Source of the DNA: Verrucomicrobiaceae bacterium
GTDB taxonomy: Bacteria > Verrucomicrobiota > Verrucomicrobiia > Verrucomicrobiales > Akkermansiaceae
DNA length: 64,000 nucleotides
Assembly (NCBI GenBank): GCA_027484055.1
Contig: JAIXQH010000034.1
Span: forward strand, 1 to 64,000
Reading direction: 5' to 3'
The notes beneath the pieces were generated by a model, which worked only from the letters and a program-made list of their open reading frames with translations, was not told the origin of the DNA and searched no databases. How positions within the stretch are numbered: the first letter of the stretch is position 1; each line of letters opens with the position of its first letter. Made by a program: the position numbers and the translations under genes. This document shows positions 43,319 to 50,157 of this stretch, one piece after another.

Positions 43319-44443
43319 ATGGCCGCTATCCCGCGCATCCTCATAGTCACCGCTGCCTTTGGTGAAGGGCACAATAGTGCTGCTCGTAACTTGGCGCTGA
43401 CACTCAATGAATTAGGTGCCATTTCCGAAGTGCATGACCCCTGCATGAGTGGCACACCTCGGCTCACTTCGTGGGTCAATTACGGCTACCGCTATGTGAC
43501 AACCCACCTACCCCGAGTCTGGGCCACCATTTACCGTTCGACCGACCGCTGCGACCTGAGTCGTCAGAATTCACCGATTATGCGCCGGGTGGAGTCCGCT
43601 CTTGCCTCATTAATCCAAGACTTTCAGCCAAATCTCATCGTCAGCACCTTTCCGCTCTACCCCTACCTGCTGACCCGGATTTTTGCGAAAAATGGGGGAA
43701 AAAAGCTTCCTGTCTTCCTCGTCGTCACCGATTCCATCGAGATCAACTCCTCTTGGCTGCGCGTGCAGTGCGACTTCTGGCTCGTCACGGATGGCTACAC
43801 CCAGAAAAGCATGGTTGCTCTCGGACTTCCCGCCACGAAAGTCATCGAAACTGGCTTTCCCGTGAATCCATGCTTCTCCAAATTGACTCCCGTCAGCTCT
43901 TCTGCGCCCTGCGATCCCTTTAAAATTCTCTATTTTCCCACCTCGAAGCTGCCCTTCGTTCGACGCCACAGCCGCGCCCTGCTGGATGCATCACCGGCGG
44001 TGCGCCTCACCATCATCCTCGGGAAAAATGTCAGACTACTCTACTCACGCGCCCGCGAAATCCAAAAAGCCTACCCCGGCCGGGTCCGGCTGATCGGCTG
44101 GACCCGCCGCGTTCCTCAATACCTCAATCAGCACCACCTCGTCGTCGGTAAAGCCGGCGGAGCCACCGTCCACGAAGCCATCGCCGCGCGTTGTCCGATG
44201 CTCATCCACCACCTCGTCCCCGGTCAAGAAGAGGGGAATCTCCGGCTCCTAGAAATGATTCGTGGTGGCCACCTTGCCGAAAGCCCGCGTGAGCTTTCCC
44301 AGAGCGTCAAAGATCTCCTCGCCGAGGATGCCCGAGTTTGGCGTGGCATGAAAAATGCGCTCGCTCATCATGATCACATCGCCGGAGCCTACACGGCGGC
44401 TAATTTCATCCTCTCTCACATTCCCGCCACCTCACCTTCATGA
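43319..44443 (+). CDS. MGDG-synthase-like glycosyltransferase (GT28)
   Basis: A 374-aa glycosyltransferase. The N-terminal domain has the family hallmark GEGHNSAARNLALTL (residues 15-29) and LIVSTFPLYPYLLTRIF. The C-terminal domain has WTRRVPQYLNQHHLVVGKAGGATVHEAIAARCP (located near 255-287), a UDP-sugar-binding region. This group includes monogalactosyldiacylglycerol synthase and processive diacylglycerol glucosyltransferases. It probably glycosylates a membrane lipid at the cytoplasmic face. Its stop overlaps the next gene by four bases. It starts about 213 bp from the divergent sulfatase-superfamily gene. Confidence 0.87.
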   Translation: MAAIPRILIVTAAFGEGHNSAARNLALTLNELGAISEVHDPCMSGTPRLTSWVNYGYRYVTTHLPRVWATIYRSTDRCDLSRQNSPIMRRVESALASLIQDFQPNLIVSTFPLYPYLLTRIFAKNGGKKLPVFLVVTDSIEINSSWLRVQCDFWLVTDGYTQKSMVALGLPATKVIETGFPVNPCFSKLTPVSSSAPCDPFKILYFPTSKLPFVRRHSRALLDASPAVRLTIILGKNVRLLYSRAREIQKAYPGRVRLIGWTRRVPQYLNQHHLVVGKAGGATVHEAIAARCPMLIHHLVPGQEEGNLRLLEMIRGGHLAESPRELSQSVKDLLAEDARVWRGMKNALAHHDHIAGAYTAANFILSHIPATSPS

Positions 44444-45042
44444 ATATCCTCTTCGACATCGGCCGCGTCCTGCTCGACTTCGACTTCGAGTCCTCACTTT
44501 CCCGCCTCCTCCCGCCCGATACGGAAAATCCCAGCGAGCGCCTCAAGCTGCTCATCGAGCGCAAAGACGAGTTTGAAACCGGGAAAATCGACATCCCCAC
44601 CTACACGTCCTGGGCACTCCAAGTCCTCGCCAGCCCCGCCACCCCCGAAGAATTTCAGCACGCCTGGCAGCAAATCTTCACCCGCAACTCCCCCATGTGG
44701 ACCTGTGTGGAAAAACTCGTCGCAGACGGCCACCGCCTCATCCTGTTTTCCAATATCAACGGCATCCACTGGCCCTGGATCACCGAAAATTTCCCCGGCT
44801 TCGAGCAATTCCACGGCGCGGTCCTCTCCTACGAGACTGGCTTCATCAAGCCCCAGCCGGAAATTTACCACCACGCCATCCGCACCCATCAGCTCGTTCC
44901 CCACGAGACGCTCTACATCGACGACCTCCCGCCCAACATCGCCACCGGCATCCAGCTCGGCTTCCGCTGCCACCAATACGACCTCCGCGATCACGCCGCT
45001 TTTGAAAAATGGCTCGCCGCCAATCTCATTCCCATTCGCTGA
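44440..45042 (+). CDS. HAD-family phosphatase (YihX-like)
   Basis: A 200-aa haloacid dehalogenase hydrolase. Motif I is [13 protein letters not shown] (nucleophile Asp near residue 5), motif II is [12 protein letters not shown], the conserved Lys is in [13 protein letters not shown], and motif IV is [13 protein letters not shown]. It is most like YihX-type sugar-phosphate phosphatases. It is coupled by an ATGA overlap to the glycosyltransferase gene, and thiG follows after 11 bp. The substrate is unknown. Confidence 0.88.
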   Translation: MNILFDIGRVLLDFDFESSLSRLLPPDTENPSERLKLLIERKDEFETGKIDIPTYTSWALQVLASPATPEEFQHAWQQIFTRNSPMWTCVEKLVADGHRLILFSNINGIHWPWITENFPGFEQFHGAVLSYETGFIKPQPEIYHHAIRTHQLVPHETLYIDDLPPNIATGIQLGFRCHQYDLRDHAAFEKWLAANLIPIR

Positions 45043-45053
45043 AATTTCTACCC

Positions 45054-45830
45054 ATGTCCTCTCTCATCATCGCCGGTCGCAGCTTCGACTCCCGCCTTTT
45101 TCTCGGCACCGGGAAATTCCCATCAAATGTCGCCATGCGGGATGCTCTCGTCGCCAGCGGCACCCAGATCGTCACCGTCGCTCTCCGCCGCGCTGACCTC
45201 ACTGGCAAGCACGACCCCTACGCCAACATCCTCGAATTCATCGACCCCAAGAAATACCTCCTCCTCCCCAACACCAGCGGAGCCATGAACGCCGAGGAAG
45301 CCGTCCGCCTCGCCCGCCTCGCTGCCGCCGCCGGATTACCGAAATGGATCAAACTCGAAATCCATCCCGACCCCACTTACCTCCTTCCCGATCCCATCGA
45401 GACGCTCAAAGCCGCGGAAACCCTCGTCAAAGAAGGCTTCACGGTCCTCCCCTACATCAACGCCGACCCCGTGCTCGCCAAGCGCCTCCAAGAAGTCGGC
45501 ACCGCCACCGTCATGCCTCTCGGCGCCCCCATCGGCTCGAACCGTGGCCTCGTCACCCGTGACCAGATCCGCATCATCATCGAGCAAGCCACCGTCCCCG
45601 TCATCGTCGATGCCGGTCTCGGCGCACCCAGCCACGCCGCAGAAGCCATGGAACTCGGGGCCGACGCCGTGCTCGTCAACACCGCCATCGCCATCGCCTC
45701 CGATCCCACCCGCATGGCACTCGCCTTTAAAATGGCGGTCGAAGCTGGCCGCTACGCCTACGAGCTCGGCCTTCCCCAGACCTCCACACACGCCCACGCC
45801 ACCAGCCCACTCACCGGATTTTTGGACTAA
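45054..45830 (+). CDS. thiG: Thiazole synthase
   Basis: A 258-aa TIM-barrel enzyme making the thiazole phosphate of thiamine. The start at 45054 is preferred, since it begins [22 protein letters not shown] like other ThiG proteins; the frame runs back to 45009. Core motifs are [20 protein letters not shown], the Schiff-base region [20 protein letters not shown] and [20 protein letters not shown]. The end TSPLTGFLD is typical. No thiS, thiF or thiH gene is in view. Confidence 0.95.
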   Translation: MSSLIIAGRSFDSRLFLGTGKFPSNVAMRDALVASGTQIVTVALRRADLTGKHDPYANILEFIDPKKYLLLPNTSGAMNAEEAVRLARLAAAAGLPKWIKLEIHPDPTYLLPDPIETLKAAETLVKEGFTVLPYINADPVLAKRLQEVGTATVMPLGAPIGSNRGLVTRDQIRIIIEQATVPVIVDAGLGAPSHAAEAMELGADAVLVNTAIAIASDPTRMALAFKMAVEAGRYAYELGLPQTSTHAHATSPLTGFLD

Positions 45831-45844
45831 AACCGCCCACTCCC

Positions 45845-46366
45845 ATGCAAACCGATTCCATCCGTGCCGCCATCCGCGACGTTGTCGATTTCCCGCAGCC
45901 CGGCATCGTTTTCAAAGACATCACGCCGATTCTCGCCGACGCGAAATTGTTTCACGATTCCATTTCCCTGCTCTGCGAAACAGCGGGCAGCGTGAAAATC
46001 GACAAAGTCGTCGGCATCGACGCCCGTGGTTTCATCTTCGCCGCCGCCGTCGCCGACCGCCTTGGAGCAGGCTTCGTCCCCGTTCGGAAAATGGGTAAAC
46101 TCCCTTGGAAAACGCACCAGACCGCCTACTCGCTCGAATACGGAGAGGCCACCGTGGAACTCCACCAAGACGCCATCCTCCCCGGCGAATCCGTCCTCCT
46201 CGTCGATGACCTGCTCGCCACCGGCGGCACCGCTGCTGCGGCGGTCGAATTGCTGGAACAACTGGGGGCCAACATCGTCGCCATTTCAGTGCTCATCGAG
46301 CTGAGTTTTCTCAACGGCCGTGAGAAACTTGGGCAACATCCGGTACATTCGATTCTGACCTACTGA
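45845..46366 (+). CDS. apt: Adenine phosphoribosyltransferase
   Basis: A 173-aa purine-salvage enzyme converting adenine and PRPP to AMP. It has IRDVVDFPQPGIVFKDITPIL near the start, VVGIDARGFIFAAAVA for the hood, and the PRPP-binding motif VLLVDDLLATGGTAAAAV. Length is normal. It follows thiG by 14 bp and is probably in the same operon with the HAD and glycosyltransferase genes. The convergent vapC gene ends 53 bp away. Confidence 0.96.
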   Translation: MQTDSIRAAIRDVVDFPQPGIVFKDITPILADAKLFHDSISLLCETAGSVKIDKVVGIDARGFIFAAAVADRLGAGFVPVRKMGKLPWKTHQTAYSLEYGEATVELHQDAILPGESVLLVDDLLATGGTAAAAVELLEQLGANIVAISVLIELSFLNGREKLGQHPVHSILTY

Positions 46367-46419
46367 ACACTCCCGCGAAGTCATGGCAGGGAGGCCCACA
46401 TCGAGCGAAAAATGGAATC

Positions 46420-46860
46420 TCATAGAACCGGGATGATTTCCAGTGCAGCAGAGCCACCAGCCACCGCCGTGGCTGGGATGTGCGTGTCGAATGTCGAGAA
46501 TTTTGCCCCGTTTGCCACCGCGAGGGCGAGGAGATAGAGATCCGAAACGCGCGAAGGAGTGAGGGCATTCGGCGACGTCAACAAACGATCATCACACAGC
46601 GAAACATCTCGAGCACAACGCTCGGCCTGAATATCCACGGCCAGATTTTGCACTTCCGTTCTGACCTGGGCGGCACTTCCCAGCCAATTCTTGTAAGCGG
46701 GATTACTAGCTACCCGGATGACTCCATTTTCTACATGAGAACACAGCAATAGAGTCACCTTACCCTTGCGCTCCAGCCACTCATGAAATGGCTCGTGGTG
46801 GATATGGGAGGGATCCATGAACGCCAGCAGCGCGTTCACATCCAGAAGATACCGCTTCAT
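46420..46860 (-). CDS. VapC-type PIN-domain toxin
   Basis: A 146-aa PIN ribonuclease. The acidic active-site residues are visible: Asp in LLDVNALLAF near the N-terminus, Glu in HVENGVIR, Asp in VSDLYLLALA, and Asp in FSTFDTHIP. This family cleaves RNA as the toxin of a type II toxin-antitoxin pair. The antitoxin gene directly upstream overlaps it by four bases, so the pair seems intact. It is convergent with apt. Confidence 0.9.
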   Translation of the reverse strand: MKRYLLDVNALLAFMDPSHIHHEPFHEWLERKGKVTLLLCSHVENGVIRVASNPAYKNWLGSAAQVRTEVQNLAVDIQAERCARDVSLCDDRLLTSPNALTPSRVSDLYLLALAVANGAKFSTFDTHIPATAVAGGSAALEIIPVL

Positions 46861-47090
46861 TTGGACTCGTCATTGAGGGCTGCGATGTGCTCTGGAGTGA
46901 CCGCAGCAGCCCCCGATCTTACGGGAAACAGCAGAACCCCATTTCGCCGCCGCCGCGGCAGCTCGGGGGCGGGTCCCAGCGCGTCGCGCATGGTGTCGGA
47001 AATCACCTTTCCAAGCGAAACACGTTTCACTGCGGCCAGCATTTTCGCCGTTTCCAGCACGTCATCATCCAGATTGAGGGTCGTTCTCAT
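46857..47090 (-). CDS. VapB-type ribbon-helix-helix antitoxin
   Basis: A 77-aa protein. The start at 47090 (MRTTLNLDDDVLETAKMLAA) is preferred over 47111. The N-terminal part is a ribbon-helix-helix DNA-binding domain typical of VapB antitoxins, and the C-terminal part (GVLLFPVRSGAAAVTPEHI) should bind and block the toxin. Antitoxin and toxin overlap by four bases, the usual order for vapBC. It probably represses its own promoter in the 47091-47180 interval. Confidence 0.87.
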   Translation of the reverse strand: MRTTLNLDDDVLETAKMLAAVKRVSLGKVISDTMRDALGPAPELPRRRRNGVLLFPVRSGAAAVTPEHIAALNDESK

Positions 47091-47180
47091 CTGAAAAACA
47101 TCACGCATCACGCATCACGAGTCAAGTTCGGTGAAATCGCCTCAGAATAGCCTGCCGGGATGATTAAGGTCAAAGATCTC

Positions 47181-47285
47181 CTATTCGCCCCAAGGGTTTA
47201 GAATTTCCAAGCCTTCCAAGTCTTGAAAGTCCGCGACATTTCTTGTGACCACTGTCGAATCATGGACCATCAAGGCGAATGTCCC
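47181..47285 (-). pseudogene. Remnant of a second VapC/PIN toxin C-terminus
   Basis: On the minus strand, a stop-free stretch of 34 codons reads as GTFALMVHDSTVV then TRNVADFQDLEGL and ends EILNPWGE followed by TAG. The block with TRNVxDF and a final NPW is the usual end of VapC toxins. No start codon with an N-terminal PIN half is present, because a stop precedes it. It overlaps the upstream part of the longest pgi reading frame, so that frame extension is not real. Confidence 0.75.
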
Positions 47286-47369
47286 TCATTTCTCCCTCCT
47301 CTTCTTTTCATCCATCCCATCGAATCGACAGTTGATCACCGTCGTGGCAAGCCTTTAACTTCCCGTCCC

Positions 47370-48923
47370 ATGTCCTGGCCATCCTACAATTCCGCTCTTG
47401 TCCGCTACCCCCTGCACGGTTTCTCGCTTGATCTTTCCCTCATGGACATTGAGCCGGCTTACGTCGCCGCGCTGCAACCGAAAATCGACAAGGCGTTTTC
47501 CGACATGGTCGCTTTGGAAGCAGGGGCGATAGCGAATCCTGACGAAGGCCGCATGGTCGGGCATTACTGGTTGCGGAATGCCGATCTCGCGCCAACCGCT
47601 GAGCTTAAAAACGCCGTCCTTCAGCCGATCGCTGCGCTAAAAGCCTTTGCGGAAAAAATTCACACCGGTGCCATCACCGCTCCATCCGGCGGGGCATTTG
47701 AACAAATCTTGCTCATCGGCATCGGCGGCTCCGCCCTTGGCCCCCAGCTCGTTTCAGAAGCCATCGGCCAGGACGCCCGTCTTCCCCTTTACTTTTTCGA
47801 CAACACCGACCCGGCTGGCATGGACACGGTGATCGCGAAGCTTTCTCAAGTCGGTCTTGGAAAAACTCTCGTGCTCGTTATTTCAAAATCCGGCGGCACC
47901 GCTGAGACCCGCAACGGCATGCTCGAAGCCAAAGCCGCCTATGAAGCCGCAGGTCTCGACTTCGGTCGCCATGCCTGCGCCGTCACGGGCGATGGCTCGA
48001 AATTGTTCGAATACGCCACCGCCCACCAGTTCCTCGCCCTGTTCCCCATGGAAGACTGGGTCGGTGGCCGCACCTCCGTGCTCTCCACCGTCGGCCTCGT
48101 CCCCGCCGCGCTCCAAGGTCTCGACATCGACGCGATGCTCGCCGGTGCCGCAGCGATGGACGTGGAAACTCGCAAGCAAGACGCCTCGCAAAATGCCGCC
48201 ATGCAGCTCGCCATCGCCTGGCACCACGCCACCAAGGGCAAGGGCGAAAAGGACATGGTCGTCCTGCCCTACAAGGACTCCTTGGTCCTCTTTTCCAAAT
48301 ACCTCCAACAACTCGTCATGGAGTCCCTTGGCAAGGAACTCGACCTCGACGGCAACATCGCCCACCAAGGCATCGCCGTTTACGGAAATAAAGGCTCCAC
48401 CGACCAACACGCCTACGTGCAACAACTCCGCGACGGGGTGAACAATTTCTTCGCCACCTTCATCGAGGTCCGCAAAGGCCGCAGCGGAAATAGCATCGAA
48501 GTCGATCCCGGCACCACCACTGCCGACTACTTGCAAGGCTTCCTCCGCGGCACCCGCAAGGCGCTCCACGCCGCAGGTCGCAAGTCACTCACGATTTCCA
48601 TCCCTGAGGTCACCCCGTTCAACCTCGGCCTGCTCATCGCCCTCTTCGAGCGCACCGTTTCGTTTTACGCCACCCTCGTCAACATCAACGCCTATCATCA
48701 GCCAGGTGTGGAAGCCGGGAAAAAAGCCGCCGGAGCCTTCCTCGAAACCCTCAACACCGTCCGCGGTCACCTCACCGCCACCGCCAAAACGGCCGACGAA
48801 ATCGCCACCGAAATCGACGCGGACCCCGAGGACGTCTATCACTGCCTCACCCACCTCTCCGCCAACGGTGAGGTCCAGATTTCCATCGGAGCGCGTCCGG
48901 CTGAAGATAGCTTTCAGCTCTGA
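47370..48923 (+). CDS. pgi: Glucose-6-phosphate isomerase
   Basis: A 517-aa enzyme of glycolysis and gluconeogenesis. The start at 47370 is preferred (MSWPSYNSALVRYPLHGF); the frame extends upstream to 47223 but crosses the VapC remnant. Motifs are ILLIGIGGSALGPQLVSEA, LVISKSGGTAETRNGM, GKELDLDGNIAHQGIAVYGNKGSTDQHAYVQQL (its His and Lys-bearing region near 340-370), and NINAYHQPGVEAGKKAA. These belong to the SIS-domain PGI family in a form common in Verrucomicrobia and cyanobacteria. Confidence 0.93.
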   Translation: MSWPSYNSALVRYPLHGFSLDLSLMDIEPAYVAALQPKIDKAFSDMVALEAGAIANPDEGRMVGHYWLRNADLAPTAELKNAVLQPIAALKAFAEKIHTGAITAPSGGAFEQILLIGIGGSALGPQLVSEAIGQDARLPLYFFDNTDPAGMDTVIAKLSQVGLGKTLVLVISKSGGTAETRNGMLEAKAAYEAAGLDFGRHACAVTGDGSKLFEYATAHQFLALFPMEDWVGGRTSVLSTVGLVPAALQGLDIDAMLAGAAAMDVETRKQDASQNAAMQLAIAWHHATKGKGEKDMVVLPYKDSLVLFSKYLQQLVMESLGKELDLDGNIAHQGIAVYGNKGSTDQHAYVQQLRDGVNNFFATFIEVRKGRSGNSIEVDPGTTTADYLQGFLRGTRKALHAAGRKSLTISIPEVTPFNLGLLIALFERTVSFYATLVNINAYHQPGVEAGKKAAGAFLETLNTVRGHLTATAKTADEIATEIDADPEDVYHCLTHLSANGEVQISIGARPAEDSFQL

Positions 48924-48950
48924 CGACTATGGAGAGGGGGCTTGAATCCC

Positions 48951-48976
48951 TTCGCTGCTTCGCGCCTTCGCGTGAG
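48951..48976. repeat. Short GCGAAG-type repeat-like sequence
   Basis: TTCGCTGCTTCGCGCC and the bases after it form a run of near-repeats of the type often scattered between genes in this phylum. A related run is found near 52738. Function unknown. Confidence 0.35.
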
Positions 48977-48989
48977 ACCCGTTTTTCAA

Positions 48990-49112
48990 ATTAAGCCGAT
49001 GGATTCAAAGTGGGGACGAGCATTCCCGCCTCGTTGGATTTTCGGGGTCGATGACGAAGTGGTGGATCGTGAGGCCGTCTCCGGAGACAGCGGATTCGCG
49101 GGCGTTGCAGAT
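48990..49112 (-). pseudogene. Decayed fragment of the 3' end of a helicase gene
   Basis: This stretch resembles the 3' end of the intact helicase gene at 50158-52710. Shared blocks include AAGCCGATGGATTC, CTCGTTGGATTT, TCGGGGTCGATGA and GCGGGCGTTGC in the same order. Relative to the intact gene, about 60 bases are missing between the second and third blocks. Its minus-strand translation keeps GDGLTIHHFVIDP, matching EDGLTIHQTLIDP of the intact protein. It is a partial, non-functional duplicate. Confidence 0.78.
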
Positions 49113-49164
49113 ATCAATCACTATAAACTTGATAGAGTGAGACAACTCTTCAGTCTCTTCTGTT

Positions 49165-49983
49165 ATGAAATGGAGGAAATGGCTGATCGGCACTTGGAAC
49201 TGGAAGCGTCCGCTGAAATCGCTTGCCTTCATTTACGGCTGCTTTCTCATCATCGCGGTGTTCTTCGCGGAGAAGCTGTTCTTTTTCCCACCGCCGCCGG
49301 GCTATGAGGACAGCTCGCAACTGCTGAAGCTCGCCACCACAAAGGGGGATCGGATCGCCGCTTTCCATCTGCCGGCGAAACCGGGCTTCCCCACTCTACT
49401 CTATACCCATGGAAATGCGGAGGATCTGGGCGATGTCTCCGATCTGGCGCAGAACTGGGAGAATGAAGGCTTCGGCGTGCTAGCCTACGATTTCCCTGGC
49501 TACGGACTTTCCACCGGCAAGCCGCTGGAAGCTACCTGCGAGGCGGCGATCGCCGCCGCATGGGACTACCTAACAAAAATCAAGGGGGTCGCCCCATCGA
49601 TGATTATAATCGTCGGCCGCTCCGTGGGAAGCGGGCCTTCCGTCTGGCTGGCGGAGCGGAAAACACCGGCGGGCTTGATCCTTCTATCACCTTTCACCTC
49701 TACCTTCGCGGTGAGGATTCCCATCCCTATTCTGCCGTGCGACCGATTTCCCAACCTAAAGCGCATCCCACAGGTGAAGTGTCCCCTTTTGGTAATCCAT
49801 GGCGAGGATGATTCCCTGATCACTCCCTCCCACGGACGTAAGCTGGTGAATGCCGCGACAGTGACGGACAAGCGCTTCCTCGGCATCCCCGGTGCGGGGC
49901 ACAACGACCTGTTCGAAGTGGATGACGAAATCATCGCACCCGCGATTCATGACTTCGCACGGCGGGTTTACCGTGAGAAGTGA
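49165..49983 (+). CDS. Membrane-anchored alpha/beta hydrolase (ABHD13/Bem46-like)
   Basis: A 272-aa serine hydrolase with an N-terminal membrane helix (AFIYGCFLIIAVFFAEKLFF, about 21-40). The oxyanion region is LLYTHGNAEDLGD. The nucleophile Ser is in VGRSVGSGPS, the acid Asp in VIHGEDDSLITPSHG, and the base His in IPGAGHNDLFE. The pattern matches the ABHD13/Bem46 group of esterase-like enzymes. The substrate is unknown. It lies in a region rich in decayed genes but is itself intact. Confidence 0.9.
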   Translation: MKWRKWLIGTWNWKRPLKSLAFIYGCFLIIAVFFAEKLFFFPPPPGYEDSSQLLKLATTKGDRIAAFHLPAKPGFPTLLYTHGNAEDLGDVSDLAQNWENEGFGVLAYDFPGYGLSTGKPLEATCEAAIAAAWDYLTKIKGVAPSMIIIVGRSVGSGPSVWLAERKTPAGLILLSPFTSTFAVRIPIPILPCDRFPNLKRIPQVKCPLLVIHGEDDSLITPSHGRKLVNAATVTDKRFLGIPGAGHNDLFEVDDEIIAPAIHDFARRVYREK

Positions 49984-50046
49984 GTGGCTTTGCTTGCGGC
50001 AGTTAGGAAGATTTTCATATCTGCCGGGATGGGTCAGCGGAGTCCT

Positions 50047-50156
50047 AGGGAGGGTGGGCACTCCTGTCCACCAGGCCAATGAGGAGAGAAAGTCGTGTGC
50101 GTTCGGCGCTTTCTCTTTCTCGTTTCATTGGCACAACGACAGGAGTGTCGTGGCTC
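50047..50156. repeat. About 110-bp imperfect palindrome (REP/MITE-like)
   Basis: Two arms pair around a short centre near 50095-50108. The left arm carries CACTCCTGTC, GCCAATGA and GAGAAAG in this order; the right arm carries their complements CTTTCTC, TCATTGGC and GACAGGAGTG in reverse order. The outer ends also partly match. It lies between the hydrolase stop and the helicase stop, so it sits at the 3' ends of two convergent genes. It could be a mobile palindromic repeat or a bidirectional terminator-like structure. No adjacent transposase was seen. Confidence 0.72.
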
Positions 50157-50157
50157 C

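Noticed and set aside
47223..47369. Upstream 49 codons of the pgi frame
   Set aside because: They overlap the VapC remnant, and the family start fits the ATG at 47370.
44494..48569. Long minus-strand frames opposite the HAD, thiG, apt and pgi genes
   Set aside because: They are Gly/Val/Asp-rich antisense shadows with no family pattern, while the plus-strand frames match known enzymes over their full length.
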